DNA of 64,000 nt from Variovorax sp. V213. GTDB taxonomy: Bacteria > Pseudomonadota > Gammaproteobacteria > Burkholderiales > Burkholderiaceae_C. Positions within the stretch are counted from its first letter, which is position 1. Every line of letters begins with the position of its first letter. Below are positions 17,298-25,747 of this stretch, in pieces. The stretch spans positions 745,001 to 809,000 of the forward strand of contig NZ_AP028664.1 of NCBI RefSeq assembly GCF_041154455.1, in the 5' to 3' direction. A program made the translations under genes and the position numbers. The notes under the pieces are model-generated. The model had not been told where the DNA came from. It saw only the letters and a program-made list of their open reading frames with translations, and searched no databases.

Positions 17298-17391
17298 GTT
17301 ACTGTGCGGACGGAACGCGCACAGGGCCGACGTTACGGGAACAAGCGCGTTACGTGTTACGTAGCACGGATGCCATGAGGCAAAATGTAAC
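17298..17391. promoter_or_regulatory. Cluster of GTTAC(G) motifs, candidate activator binding region upstream of flp
   Basis: GTTAC occurs at 17298-17302, GTTACG at 17332-17337, 17349-17354 and 17356-17361, and the reverse form GTAAC at 17387-17391. The last two direct copies overlap a near-perfect dyad, GTGTTACGTAGCAC (17354-17367, one mismatch between arms). The cluster lies 110-220 bases upstream of the candidate sigma-54 promoter, a typical distance for enhancer sites. Binding by the activator at 3494-4924 is inference. Confidence 0.45.
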
Positions 17392-17472
17392 GGCCAAGTT
17401 TGGGCCTGCATCTGAGAAAAAAATCACGGATTCCGGGCATGACCCCCCTGCCAGCAGGGCCGAAAGTCAGGT

Positions 17473-18891
17473 TCAGCCCAGGATTTCTTCGTGAAAGAGC
17501 TTCCACTCGCTGCCTTGGCGCAGCCAGTACTGGCGCCGGGTGCGCCCGCTCTTTTCGCCTTCGAAGACTTCTCCGAAGGTGGCGACCATGGTTTCGTCGC
17601 CGTCGCGCCAGTGCAGATATGACATGTCCTTGAACTGGACACGCTTGCCTTGGGCGTATTCCACTTCGTCGTGGAGCACTGAAAATCCTTCGAGGGATTT
17701 TTTGTTGTTGTTGCGCTGGAATTCCGGCAAATAGAATTTCTTCAATTGCGCTTCATTGCCGTTGGCCCGTGCATCTTTCCAGGCCGCGATGGCACTGGTG
17801 AATGACTGGGCTTCTTTTTGGGCCTGCGGCTGCGAGATCCATTGCAGGCTGCGGGCGGTGACCACCGGCGTGGCGCCGATCTGCACCTTGCGCAGGAGCT
17901 GCTTCAGGTCGGGGTTGGCCATGACGACGCAACCGTCGCTCGCCAGCGGTGCGCGCGCAAACTGCTGGGGCGGGGTGCCGTGCAGCCAGATGCCTCCACC
18001 GGTCTTGCCGCGCCGCACGTCATACGGGTTGGGGTAATTGATGGGAAGCGCACCGGCGCCGTAGAAGTCGCGCAGCGACTTCGGATCGAGGCTGCTGGTG
18101 ATGTAGTAGACCCCCAGCGGTGTACGCGCATCGCCTTCCGCGACCTTGCCAATGCCCGACTTGCCGACCGACACGTAGTAATCGGCCACCAGCTGCAGCC
18201 CCTTGTCGGAGTTCTCGAGCAGATAGAGCCGCGAGCGCGAGGCATCGACCGCAATGGCATAACGGCTGCGCGTGGACAGCGCCAGGAACTGCGAAGGCAC
18301 GGTGCCGGCCGGCGGCCTGTCGCGCAGGGCCTGCAGGCGCCGCTGCGATTCTTCGCGCAGTTCGGCCATGGCCGGATCGCTGCGCAGGCGTGCGATGCCC
18401 GAGGCATCGGAGAAGGCATGGGCCGGTGGTACCTGGGTTGCAAGCAGGTCGGCGTAGACCAGCTGGGCCAGCTGAAAGTTGGGGTAGTCGCGCACCAGGT
18501 CGCGGGCCTTGGCGAGCGCGGGCCGCGCCTGGCCGCGGCCGAACAGTTCATACACGGCAATCAGGCGGGCCTCGGCGCCGTTGGCTTCCTGAAGGGCGGC
18601 CGAAGATGCAGCCGCCTTGCGCGGCGTGGATCCTCTGGCTGCGTTTGCGGTGCCTGCGGCGGCAGCCTTCTTCGCCCGCGGTTTCGCTTCTTTGGCGGCC
18701 TGGTGCGCCGGTCGGCTGCCGTCGGCCTTCGGCTTGGTGGTGGAGGTGCCGCCTGGCTTGGTGGAGGCGGTGGCCGAGCCGGGCGCCGCCAGCAAGAGGA
18801 CCGACGCCGCCACGAGCGCCGCAAGCATGTTCCCGCCGTGCCGGAACGGAGGGTTCTTCGGAAGCCGGCCGCGCCGGACGATGTCCGCCAC
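17473..18891 (-). CDS. L,D-transpeptidase family protein with C-terminal NTF2-like domain
   Basis: About 472 residues from a GTG at 18891 whose G is the last base of the upstream TAG; an ATG at 18924 inside the neighbour is an alternative. A signal segment (LAALVAASVLLLAAPGSATA) is followed by a Lys/Ala/Pro-rich linker, helical repeats and a YkuD domain (YAIAVDASRSRLYLLENSD ... TPLGVYYITSSLDP) with the catalytic HGTPPQQFAR and SDGCVVM (Cys). The last 110 residues resemble an NTF2/SnoaL fold (FTSAIAAWKDARANGNEAQL...QYWLRQGSEWKLFHEE). The family forms or edits peptidoglycan 3-3 cross-links or attaches proteins to it. Confidence 0.85.
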   Translation of the reverse strand: MADIVRRGRLPKNPPFRHGGNMLAALVAASVLLLAAPGSATASTKPGGTSTTKPKADGSRPAHQAAKEAKPRAKKAAAAGTANAARGSTPRKAAASSAALQEANGAEARLIAVYELFGRGQARPALAKARDLVRDYPNFQLAQLVYADLLATQVPPAHAFSDASGIARLRSDPAMAELREESQRRLQALRDRPPAGTVPSQFLALSTRSRYAIAVDASRSRLYLLENSDKGLQLVADYYVSVGKSGIGKVAEGDARTPLGVYYITSSLDPKSLRDFYGAGALPINYPNPYDVRRGKTGGGIWLHGTPPQQFARAPLASDGCVVMANPDLKQLLRKVQIGATPVVTARSLQWISQPQAQKEAQSFTSAIAAWKDARANGNEAQLKKFYLPEFQRNNNKKSLEGFSVLHDEVEYAQGKRVQFKDMSYLHWRDGDETMVATFGEVFEGEKSGRTRRQYWLRQGSEWKLFHEEILG

Positions 18892-20087
18892 TACCCCCCG
18901 ACGCTTTCCTTGCGAATTTGCCATTGGTTGCCGGAGCGCTGCAGCTCCAGTGTCTTGCGGCTCGAGATGTTGAGGTTGTCGGCGCGATAGATCTGGCGGA
19001 ACTTGGCGGTCGCGGTTTGTCCGTTGACGTTGATGGCCAGGTTCTCGAGGTTCACGCTGATGCTCGACTTGCCGACGATCCGCGCGCGGCGTTCTTCTTC
19101 CCAGCTCTTGCGGCTTTGTCCGCCGCCGGGATTGAACTCGGGGCCGTAGGCGCCAAGGTAGCGCTCCATGTCCTGCGACGCCCAGGCAGCGGCCCATCCG
19201 CGCACGGCCGATTCCACCTCGGCCGTCGAACCGGGCGTTGCTGCCGCTGCCGCGGCCGGCGCGGCTGCAGCTGTGGATGCGGATGGCATCGAAGCCTCGG
19301 GCGCCTTCGCCACCACCACGGGCGGTGCCGGTGGCACGGGCGTCGGCGCTGCCGCCGGCGCGGGTGCAGCTGCTGCCTTGACGGGCGCTGGCGTTGGTGC
19401 AGGTGCAGGCACGGGGACGGGCGCGGGTGTTGGGGCGGCAGTTGTCTTCGCGGCAGGTGCAGGCGTAGGCGCAGCAGCGGGCGCGGCAGTCTTTGCGGCA
19501 GGCGCGGCCGCCAGCGCGACCGCCGCAGATTTACCGCCCACCGGTGCCGGGGTGAACAAGGTGCGGATCACCGCCAGCTTGGGTTGCACCGCCGTGTTGT
19601 TCTGGTCGAGTTGCAGCGCCTTGCTATAGGCCTGGCTGGCCAGCCGCGCATACACGTCGCCGAGGTTCTCTTGCGCCGTGGCATAGCTCGGGTTGGTGCG
19701 AATCGCGCTTTCGAGCGCGCTGCGCGCCTTGTCGAACTGGTTCTGGCTCGCGTAGATCACCGCGAGGTTGTTGTACGGCTCGGGTAGTTCGGGCGCGTCC
19801 TGCGTCAACTGCGTGAATGCGGCGATGGCTTCGGCGCGCTTGCCGGTATCCAGCTGGATCACGCCCTTCAGGAAGCGCATCTGCGGATCCTTCGGCTTGT
19901 CCTTCAGGAAGGCGTCGGCGCGCGACATGGCCTCGTCGAGCTTGCCGGCCTGCATGAGCCGATCGACCTCATCGTGCTCCGCTGCGGCAAACGCGGGCAG
20001 TGCGATGCCGCAGGCGGTGGCCAGGAGCAGGGCACGCACGGTGGGGGAAAAGCTGAAACGGGCGCGCGGCAGGGGGCTCTTGGGCAT
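18891..20087 (-). CDS. TPR-repeat periplasmic protein with Ala/Pro linker and NTF2-like end
   Basis: 398 residues. A signal peptide (ALLLATACGIALPAFAAAE) precedes TPR units (KLDEAMSRADAFLKDKPKDP, RAEAIAAFTQLTQDAPELPE, QFDKARSALESAIRTNPSYA). A long low-complexity Ala/Pro/Thr/Val tract follows (about residues 155-270) and then an NTF2-like domain (AVRGWAAAWASQDMERYLGAY...WEEERRARIVGKSSI...). It is coupled to the L,D-transpeptidase gene by a one-base overlap, and both proteins end in the same kind of domain, suggesting a joint cell-envelope role. A frame to 20249 is rejected in favour of ATG 20087. Confidence 0.8.
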   Translation of the reverse strand: MPKSPLPRARFSFSPTVRALLLATACGIALPAFAAAEHDEVDRLMQAGKLDEAMSRADAFLKDKPKDPQMRFLKGVIQLDTGKRAEAIAAFTQLTQDAPELPEPYNNLAVIYASQNQFDKARSALESAIRTNPSYATAQENLGDVYARLASQAYSKALQLDQNNTAVQPKLAVIRTLFTPAPVGGKSAAVALAAAPAAKTAAPAAAPTPAPAAKTTAAPTPAPVPVPAPAPTPAPVKAAAAPAPAAAPTPVPPAPPVVVAKAPEASMPSASTAAAAPAAAAAATPGSTAEVESAVRGWAAAWASQDMERYLGAYGPEFNPGGGQSRKSWEEERRARIVGKSSISVNLENLAINVNGQTATAKFRQIYRADNLNISSRKTLELQRSGNQWQIRKESVGG

Positions 20088-20324
20088 TGCGGACGAGACC
20101 TCGTAGTGGGGGGAGGGGTGATGCGGCAGGGATTGTAAGTGGGCAGTTAACCTTCGGACACAACGTTGACGCAGGCCAGTCGCATGCCGACGCATTGCGC
20201 CGCCGACGGCCGCATGACCACATCCATGAATACGCATCGACTTGCGCAATTCATCCTGATCATGTAACGTGATGTAAGTACAACGACAACAACGTCCCTC
20301 CTCTTCTCTCTCTCTGGAGTCATC

Positions 20325-21341
20325 TTGAAGATCACCAAACGCCGCCTGCTCGAAGGCGGCGCAGCGGCAGTTGCCGCATCGCTTTTTGCACCGGGCTCAT
20401 GGGCACAGCGCACCGGCGCCGGTGCTGCCGGCGGCGACGCCGCATGGCCGACCAAGCCCGTTCGCATCCTGGTGGGCTTTCCCGCCGGGGCCTCGCCCGA
20501 CCTTGCAGCCCGTGCCATCGCGGAGCCGCTGTCGAAGATCCTGCGCCAGCCGGTCACGGTCGAGAACAAGCCCGGTGCCAGCGGCAATCTGGTGGCGGAC
20601 CAGGTGGCCAAGGCCAACGACGACCACACCATCGGCGCACTGATCAACGGCAACCTCACCATTGCGAAGCTGCTCAATCCCAAGCTCAGCTTCGATCCGG
20701 AAAAAGACTTTGCACCGGTCGGCCTGATCGGCACCGCGCCGCTCGTGCTGGTGGTTTCGGGCAATGCCACGGGCAAGACCGCGGCCGACCTGCTGCTGTG
20801 GACGCGCAACCTCAGCAGCAACGGCAAGTACGGCACGCCCGGCGTGGGAACCGTGGGCCACCTGGGCATGGAGCTCATCAAGAGCCGCGCCGCCATCACG
20901 GCCCAGCACAAGCCCTACACGGGCAATCCGCAGGTGATCGCCGGCCTGCTGGCGGGCGAGATCCAGTTGGCGCTGCTGCCGCCCGGCCTGGCCATGCCGC
21001 ATGTGAAGTCCGGCAAGATCAAGGCCATCGGCGTGACATCGCCCGAGCGCAGTCCGCTGGCCAACGACCTGCCCACGATCCGCGACGCCGACGTGCGCGG
21101 CGCCGATCTGGAGATCTGGACCGCGCTGGCCGCCCCTACGGCCATGAAGCCGGCCGCCATTGCCAAGCTCAATGCCGCGCTGGTCGAGGCGATGGGCTTG
21201 CCCGAAGTGAGCGAGGCGCTGCTGAAGACCGGCTGGCAGGCGCAGCCGGGCACGCCCGACGCGCTGGCCAAGCGCATGCGCTCCGACACGGCGCGGCTGG
21301 GCGGCGTGATCATCATGAAGGGCATCCACTCCGACACTTAG
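20325..21341 (+). CDS. Bug-family tripartite tricarboxylate transporter substrate-binding protein
   Basis: 338 residues starting at a TTG (20325) with GGAG nine bases upstream; no ATG is available. A twin-arginine-like or Sec signal (KRRLLEGGAAAVAASLF) precedes the Bug fold with its conserved PVRILVGFPAGASPDLAARAIAEPL, VENKPGASGNLVADQVAKA and TPGVGTVGHLGMEL. These are periplasmic receptors for carboxylates and similar ligands. No tctA/tctB membrane genes are nearby, so it is one of the many orphan receptors typical of Burkholderiales. Ligand unknown. Confidence 0.88.
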   Translation: MKITKRRLLEGGAAAVAASLFAPGSWAQRTGAGAAGGDAAWPTKPVRILVGFPAGASPDLAARAIAEPLSKILRQPVTVENKPGASGNLVADQVAKANDDHTIGALINGNLTIAKLLNPKLSFDPEKDFAPVGLIGTAPLVLVVSGNATGKTAADLLLWTRNLSSNGKYGTPGVGTVGHLGMELIKSRAAITAQHKPYTGNPQVIAGLLAGEIQLALLPPGLAMPHVKSGKIKAIGVTSPERSPLANDLPTIRDADVRGADLEIWTALAAPTAMKPAAIAKLNAALVEAMGLPEVSEALLKTGWQAQPGTPDALAKRMRSDTARLGGVIIMKGIHSDT

Positions 21342-21349
21342 ACGGGCCC

Positions 21350-21425
21350 CGAAGCGCCTTCGGCGCCTCCCCCCACTGGGGGGCGCATCCAGCGGCCCGG
21401 CAAAGCCGGTTCCGCGGGTGCGCTG
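21350..21425. repeat. GC-rich intergenic hairpin repeat between convergent genes
   Basis: A short stem AGCGCC/GGCGCT-like, then CCCCCC-ACT-GGGGGG (21369-21383), then GGCCCGGCAAAGCCGG-like pairing. This type of CCCCC/GGGGG hairpin recurs between genes in Comamonadaceae and may work as a bidirectional terminator for the Bug gene and the IclR gene. A related core occurs inside rsr (35166-35262). Confidence 0.5.
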
Positions 21426-21442
21426 GACTGGGTCGCTCCCAG

Positions 21443-22228
21443 TTACAGCAACCGCGAGATTCTTTTCGCGGCCTCCATCAGCGCCGGCAGCATCGTCTCC
21501 TGCATCACCTTGGCATTGGTGCGATTGGCCTGCCCGGTGATGTTGAGCGCGGCCACCATGCGGCCCTGGCGGTTCACGATGGGTGCGGCCACTGAAATCA
21601 GTCCTTCTTCCAGCTCCTGGTTCACCAGGCACCACTGCTGTTTGCGCGCCTGCGCCACCTTGGCCATCAGTGCGTCGACGTCGGTCACCGTGTGCTTCGT
21701 GAGCGCCGTGCGTTCCGAGGCTTCGAGCCGCGCGCGCACCTCGTCGTCGTCCAGGTCGGCCAGCAGCAGGCGGCCGAGCGACGTGCAGTACGCCGGCAGC
21801 CGCGAGCCCACGCCCAGGCTGATGCGCATGATCTTCTGCGTGGGCACGCGCATCACATAGACGATGTCGGTCGCGTCCAGCACGGCGGCCGAACAAGACT
21901 CCTGCACCTGCTGCACCAGCGCTTCCATCACCGGCTCGGCGCGGTTCCATATCGGCATCGACGAGAGATAGGCAAAGCCCAGGTCGAGGATGCGCGGCGT
22001 GAGCGTGAAGAGCTTGCCGTCGGTCACCACATAGCCCAGCGTCTGCAGCGTGAGCAGGATGCGCCGCGCGCCGGCCCGCGTGAGCCCGCTGGCGGCCGCC
22101 ACCTCGCTCAGCGTCTGCCGAGGCGCGCTCGCGCTGAAAGAGCGGATCACCTGGAGACCGCGTGCGAACGACTGCACATAGCTGTCGCCGGGGGCTGGCG
22201 TGTCGGGTCGTGTCGTGTGGGTTGCCAT
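21443..22228 (-). CDS. IclR-family regulator, likely PcaR/PcaU-type
   Basis: 261 residues from ATG 22228 (ATG 22237 would add three). The N-terminal winged helix (SFSASAPRQTLSEVAAASGLTRAGARRILLTLQTLGYV) and the effector domain (SCSAAVLDATDIVYVMRVPT, YCTSLGRLLLADL, ISVAAPIVNRQGRMVAALNI) match IclR proteins of the PcaR/PobR branch that control beta-ketoadipate genes. It is divergent from pcaIJF, with a motif-rich 139-base spacer. Likely effector by analogy: beta-ketoadipate or protocatechuate. Confidence 0.88.
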   Translation of the reverse strand: MATHTTRPDTPAPGDSYVQSFARGLQVIRSFSASAPRQTLSEVAAASGLTRAGARRILLTLQTLGYVVTDGKLFTLTPRILDLGFAYLSSMPIWNRAEPVMEALVQQVQESCSAAVLDATDIVYVMRVPTQKIMRISLGVGSRLPAYCTSLGRLLLADLDDDEVRARLEASERTALTKHTVTDVDALMAKVAQARKQQWCLVNQELEEGLISVAAPIVNRQGRMVAALNITGQANRTNAKVMQETMLPALMEAAKRISRLL

Positions 22229-22257
22229 ATCGAGCATTCGTCTTTAGAATTCATTAT

Positions 22258-22304
22258 ACGAACAAATGTTCTTTAGACGAACAATTTTGCGATTCGCAGA
22301 ATCG
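22258..22304. promoter_or_regulatory. Candidate IclR operator region between regulator and pcaI
   Basis: Three elements sit in the divergent spacer. ACGAACAA is repeated directly at 22258-22265 and 22277-22284 (19 bases apart). GAACA-AA-TGTTC at 22260-22271 is an inverted repeat. CGATTC-GCA-GAATCG at 22290-22304 is a perfect dyad. IclR-family regulators bind such short palindromic or repeated sites in their divergent promoters. Which one is used cannot be told. Confidence 0.5.
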
Positions 22305-22367
22305 AACGATTGTTTGGCGGTTTGTTCGCAGGGTTCGATTTCTTTTCAACTCCCGGAGACAGGCTTC

Positions 22368-23069
22368 ATGATCAACAAGATCGCGCGCTCGGTCGCCGAT
22401 GCCCTTGTGGGTATCCAAGACGGCGCCACGGTTCTCATCGGCGGCTTTGGCACCGCCGGCATTCCCGGCGAACTCATCGACGGTCTCGTCGAGCAGGGCG
22501 CCAGGGACCTCACCGTGGTCAACAACAACGCCGGCAACGGCGAAACCGGCCTTGCCGCGCTGCTCAAGGCCGGGCGCGTGCGCAAGATCATCTGCAGTTT
22601 TCCTCGCCAGGCCGACAGCCAGGTGTTCGACGGGCTCTACCGCAGCGGCAAGATCGAACTCGAACTCGTGCCCCAGGGCAACCTGGCCGAGCGCATTCGC
22701 GCCGCGGGCGCGGGCATCGGCGCCTTCTTCTGCCCCACGGGCTACGGCACCCAGCTCGCGGGCAACCGCGAAACGCGCGAGATCGACGGCCAGCAGTACG
22801 TGCTGGAGTACCCCATCCACGGCGACGTGGCGCTCATCAAGGCCGAGCGCGGCGACCGCTGGGGCAACCTGGTCTACCGCAAGGCCGCACGCAACTTCGG
22901 CCCAGTGATGGCCACGGCGTCGAAGAGGACCGTTGCCACCGTGCACGACATTGCCGAACTCGGCACCCTCGACCCCGAGGCCATCGTGACTCCGGGCATC
23001 TTCGTGCACCAGGTGGTGCGCATCGAACGCGTGGCGACGCAAGCCGGCGGTTTCAAGAAGGCAGCATGA
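22368..23069 (+). CDS. pcaI: 3-oxoadipate CoA-transferase subunit A
   Basis: 233 residues from ATG 22368 with a CCCGGAGA ribosome site; the frame upstream to 22266 runs through the operator region and is not used. The family motif VLIGGFGTAGIPGELIDGL and NNNAGNGETGLAALL identify a class I CoA-transferase alpha subunit. With subunit B it moves CoA from succinyl-CoA to 3-oxoadipate in protocatechuate/catechol breakdown. Its stop overlaps the pcaJ start, and the thiolase pcaF follows. Confidence 0.92.
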   Translation: MINKIARSVADALVGIQDGATVLIGGFGTAGIPGELIDGLVEQGARDLTVVNNNAGNGETGLAALLKAGRVRKIICSFPRQADSQVFDGLYRSGKIELELVPQGNLAERIRAAGAGIGAFFCPTGYGTQLAGNRETREIDGQQYVLEYPIHGDVALIKAERGDRWGNLVYRKAARNFGPVMATASKRTVATVHDIAELGTLDPEAIVTPGIFVHQVVRIERVATQAGGFKKAA

Positions 23070-23722
23070 CCATGAGCAGCACCAACTACACACGTCGCAC
23101 CAAGGACCAGCTCGCCGCCCGCGTGGCGCAGGACATCTTCGACGGCGCCGTCGTCAACCTCGGCATCGGCCAGCCCACGCTGGTGGCCAACCATCTGCCG
23201 AAGGGGCGCGAAGTCATCCTGCAGAGCGAGAACGGCATCCTCGGCATGGGCCCCGCACCAGAGGCCGGCCAAGAAGACTACGACCTCATCAACGCCGGCA
23301 AGCAACCCGTTACGCTGTTGCCGGGCGGCTCTTTCTTTCACCACTCCGACAGCTTCGCGATGATGCGCGGCGGGCACCTCGACATCTGCGTGCTCGGCGC
23401 GTTCCAGGTGTCGGCCACCGGTGACCTCGCCAACTGGCACACCGGCGAGAAAGACGCCATTCCTGCCGTCGGCGGCGCCATGGACCTTGCCATCGGCGCC
23501 AAGCAGACCTGGGTGATGATGGACTTGCTCACCAAGCAGGGCGTGAGCAAGCTGGTGAAGGAATGTACCTATCCGCTCACCGGCATCGGCTGCGTCAAGC
23601 GCGTGTACTCCGACCTCGCCACGCTCGAATGCACGCCCGAAGGCCTGAAGCTCGTCGACCTGGTCGAGGGCCTCCGCCTCGAGGAACTCGAGAAGCTCGT
23701 CGGCCTGCCGATCGCCGCCTGA
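23066..23722 (+). CDS. pcaJ: 3-oxoadipate CoA-transferase subunit B
   Basis: 218 residues from ATG 23066, overlapping the pcaI stop by four bases. It contains the beta-subunit motif LGIGQPTLVANHLPKGREVI and the catalytic-glutamate segment LQSENGILGMGP. It completes the succinyl-CoA:3-oxoadipate transferase. The pairing with a thiolase and an IclR regulator favours oxoadipate over acetoacetate as substrate, although the two enzyme types are close in sequence. Confidence 0.92.
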   Translation: MTMSSTNYTRRTKDQLAARVAQDIFDGAVVNLGIGQPTLVANHLPKGREVILQSENGILGMGPAPEAGQEDYDLINAGKQPVTLLPGGSFFHHSDSFAMMRGGHLDICVLGAFQVSATGDLANWHTGEKDAIPAVGGAMDLAIGAKQTWVMMDLLTKQGVSKLVKECTYPLTGIGCVKRVYSDLATLECTPEGLKLVDLVEGLRLEELEKLVGLPIAA

Positions 23723-23752
23723 TCCATTTCAAGCACACGGAGACAACTCACC

Positions 23753-24958
23753 ATGACCACCCAAGCCTTCATCTGCGACGCCGTTCGCACCCCCTTCGGC
23801 CGCTACGGCGGCTCGCTCAGCAGCGTGCGCGCCGACGACCTCGGCGCAGTGCCGCTCAAGGCGCTCATGGAACGCAACAAGAATGTCGACTGGCAGGCCG
23901 TGGGCGACGTGCTCTACGGCTGCGCCAACCAGGCCGGCGAAGACAACCGCAACGTGGCGCGCATGTCGACGCTGCTGGCGGGCCTGCCGCTCGAACTGGG
24001 CGGCGCCACCATCAACCGCCTGTGCGGCTCCGGCCTCGATGCAGTGGGCACGGCCGCCCGCGCCATCCGCGCCGGTGAAGCCGGCCTCATGATCGCTGGC
24101 GGCGTCGAAAGCATGAGCCGCGCGCCCTTCGTGATGCCCAAGGCCGAGAGCGCCTTCAGCCGCAACAACGCGGTGTACGACACCACCATCGGCTGGCGCT
24201 TCGTCAACAAGCTCATGAAGGCCCAGTACGGCGTCGACTCCATGCCCGAGACGGCCGAGAACGTTGCCACCGACTACAAGATCGAGCGCGAGGCGCAAGA
24301 CCTGATGGCGCTCAACTCGCAGCTGCGCGCCGTGGCCTCGCAGAAGTCCGGCTTCTTCGACGCCGAGATCGTGCCCGTGAGCGTGCCGCAGAAGAAGGGC
24401 GACGCCATCATCGTCAACAAGGACGAGCATCCGCGCGAAACCAGCATGGAGTCGCTCGCCAGGCTCAAGGGCGTGGTGCGCCCCGATGGCACCGTGACGG
24501 CGGGCAATGCCAGCGGCGTGAACGACGGCGCCTGCGCGCTGCTCTTGGCCGACGAAGCCAGCGCCGCCAGGCACGGCCTCACGCCGCGCGCCCGCGTGGT
24601 CGGCATGGCCACTGCCGGCGTGGCGCCGCGCGTGATGGGCATCGGCCCCGCGCCCGCCACTCAGAAGGTGCTGGCGCTCACCGGCCTCACCATCGACCAG
24701 ATCGACGTCATCGAGCTCAACGAAGCCTTCGCGGCGCAAGGCCTGGCCGTGCTGCGCCTGCTGGGCCTCCAGGACGACGACGCGCGCGTCAACATCAACG
24801 GCGGCGCCATTGCGCTCGGCCATCCGCTGGGCGCCAGCGGTGCGCGCCTTGCAACCACCGCGGTGAACCAGCTGCACAAGAGCGGCGGCCGCTACGCGCT
24901 GTGCACCATGTGCATCGGCGTGGGCCAGGGCATTGCGGTGATCCTGGAACGGGTCTGA
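23753..24958 (+). CDS. pcaF: 3-oxoadipyl-CoA thiolase
   Basis: 401 residues, full length for the family. The active-site Cys lies in NRLCGSGLDAV (about residue 91), the His in GGAIALGHPLGASGAR, and the second Cys in LCTMCIGVGQGIAVI. The product splits 3-oxoadipyl-CoA into succinyl-CoA and acetyl-CoA, the last step of the beta-ketoadipate pathway. It starts 30 bases after pcaJ. The pathway's upper enzymes are not in this window. Confidence 0.92.
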   Translation: MTTQAFICDAVRTPFGRYGGSLSSVRADDLGAVPLKALMERNKNVDWQAVGDVLYGCANQAGEDNRNVARMSTLLAGLPLELGGATINRLCGSGLDAVGTAARAIRAGEAGLMIAGGVESMSRAPFVMPKAESAFSRNNAVYDTTIGWRFVNKLMKAQYGVDSMPETAENVATDYKIEREAQDLMALNSQLRAVASQKSGFFDAEIVPVSVPQKKGDAIIVNKDEHPRETSMESLARLKGVVRPDGTVTAGNASGVNDGACALLLADEASAARHGLTPRARVVGMATAGVAPRVMGIGPAPATQKVLALTGLTIDQIDVIELNEAFAAQGLAVLRLLGLQDDDARVNINGGAIALGHPLGASGARLATTAVNQLHKSGGRYALCTMCIGVGQGIAVILERV

Positions 24959-24965
24959 GAAGCGC

Positions 24966-24989
24966 GCCGGGCGCGGCCTGCTGCCCGGC
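24966..24989 (+). terminator. Hairpin after pcaF, possible terminator
   Basis: GCCGGGC (24966-24972) can pair with GCCCGGC (24983-24989) around a ten-base loop, eight bases after the pcaF stop. No T-run follows, so intrinsic termination is uncertain. Confidence 0.35.
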
Positions 24990-25032
24990 TGATTGGCTCG
25001 ATCGAGACGGGGCGCGCACACCCGCCTTGTGC

Positions 25033-25087
25033 AACGTAGTGTGTTGATTTCCAGCCTCGACACAGAGGCATACGCAATGTGCGCCGG
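25033..25087 (+). promoter_or_regulatory. Shared 55-base upstream element, copy 1 (before thioredoxin-like gene)
   Basis: These 55 bases match 26658-26712 without gaps, 46 of 55 by hand count. Conserved blocks are AACGTAGTGTGT, GATTTC and AGGCATACGCAATGTG. The element ends 73 bases before the thioredoxin-like start. Copy 2 sits at a similar distance before the OsmC gene. It is not coding on either strand in a convincing way, so it most likely holds a common promoter or operator. Confidence 0.7.
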
Positions 25088-25159
25088 GGGCTCGATGGGC
25101 GGAAAACAATCCGCCCGTCATCCACCAGCGCCCATCGCGCATCGTCCGAGGAAATCACC

Positions 25160-25747
25160 ATGAAGCTCTCCCGCATTGCCATCGGCGCGGCCATTGCCGC
25201 GTCGGTAGGCGCCCTGACGTTTGCCGCGACGCCGTTCGGCGGTGATGCGCCCGCTGGCGTGGCGCGCGCTGCGCCGGAGTTCCAGAGCATCGACACCTGG
25301 CTCAACTCGCCGCCGCTCCAGCTCGAAGCGTTGCGCGGCCAAGTGGTGCTGGTCGACTTCTGGACCTACACCTGCATCAACTGTCTCAATCATCTGCCGC
25401 ACGTGAAGGAGTGGCACGAGAAGTACAAGGACAAGGGCCTGACCGTGGTGGGCGTGCACACGCCGGAGTTCGCGTTCGAGAAATCCACCAGGAACGTGAA
25501 GGACGCCATCCAGCGCCTGCAGATCAGGCACGCGGTGGCGCAGGACAACAGCTACGGCACCTGGAAGGCCTTCAACAACCAATACTGGCCCGCGGTGTAC
25601 CTGATCGACAAAGCGGGACGCATCGCCTACTCGCACTTTGGCGAGGGCAGCTACGCCGCCACCGAGAAGAAGATCCAGGCGCTGCTCGCGCAGCCCTACC
25701 CCCCTGCCAACGCCGCTGCCACGGCGCCGAGCGGGAACCCGAAATGA
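25160..25747 (+). CDS. Exported thioredoxin-like (TlpA/DipZ-type) protein
   Basis: 195 residues from ATG 25160 with a GAGGAAA ribosome site. A signal peptide (IAIGAAIAASVGALTFAATP) leads to a redoxin domain: VVLVDFWTYTCINCLNHLPHV carries the CINC active site (about residues 79-82), followed by VVGVHTPEFAFEKS and WPAVYLIDKAGRI. It closely resembles the thioredoxin module of the DipZ-like protein at 28638, including 32 identical bases (25451-25482). Likely a periplasmic thiol reductase or peroxide-linked redoxin in the same response. Confidence 0.85.
   Translation: MKLSRIAIGAAIAASVGALTFAATPFGGDAPAGVARAAPEFQSIDTWLNSPPLQLEALRGQVVLVDFWTYTCINCLNHLPHVKEWHEKYKDKGLTVVGVHTPEFAFEKSTRNVKDAIQRLQIRHAVAQDNSYGTWKAFNNQYWPAVYLIDKAGRIAYSHFGEGSYAATEKKIQALLAQPYPPANAAATAPSGNPK

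Larger units (their letters stand above)
17049..17472. promoter_or_regulatory. Intergenic control region upstream of flp (no gene)
   Basis: 424 bases with no credible coding frame lie between flp and the end of the L,D-transpeptidase gene. The region holds a sigma-54-like sequence at 17188-17173, a 12-base direct repeat, a cluster of GTTAC(G) motifs and a near-palindrome at 17354-17367, each listed separately. All would act towards flp on the minus strand. The density of motifs suggests the main promoter of the tad operon. Confidence 0.6.
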
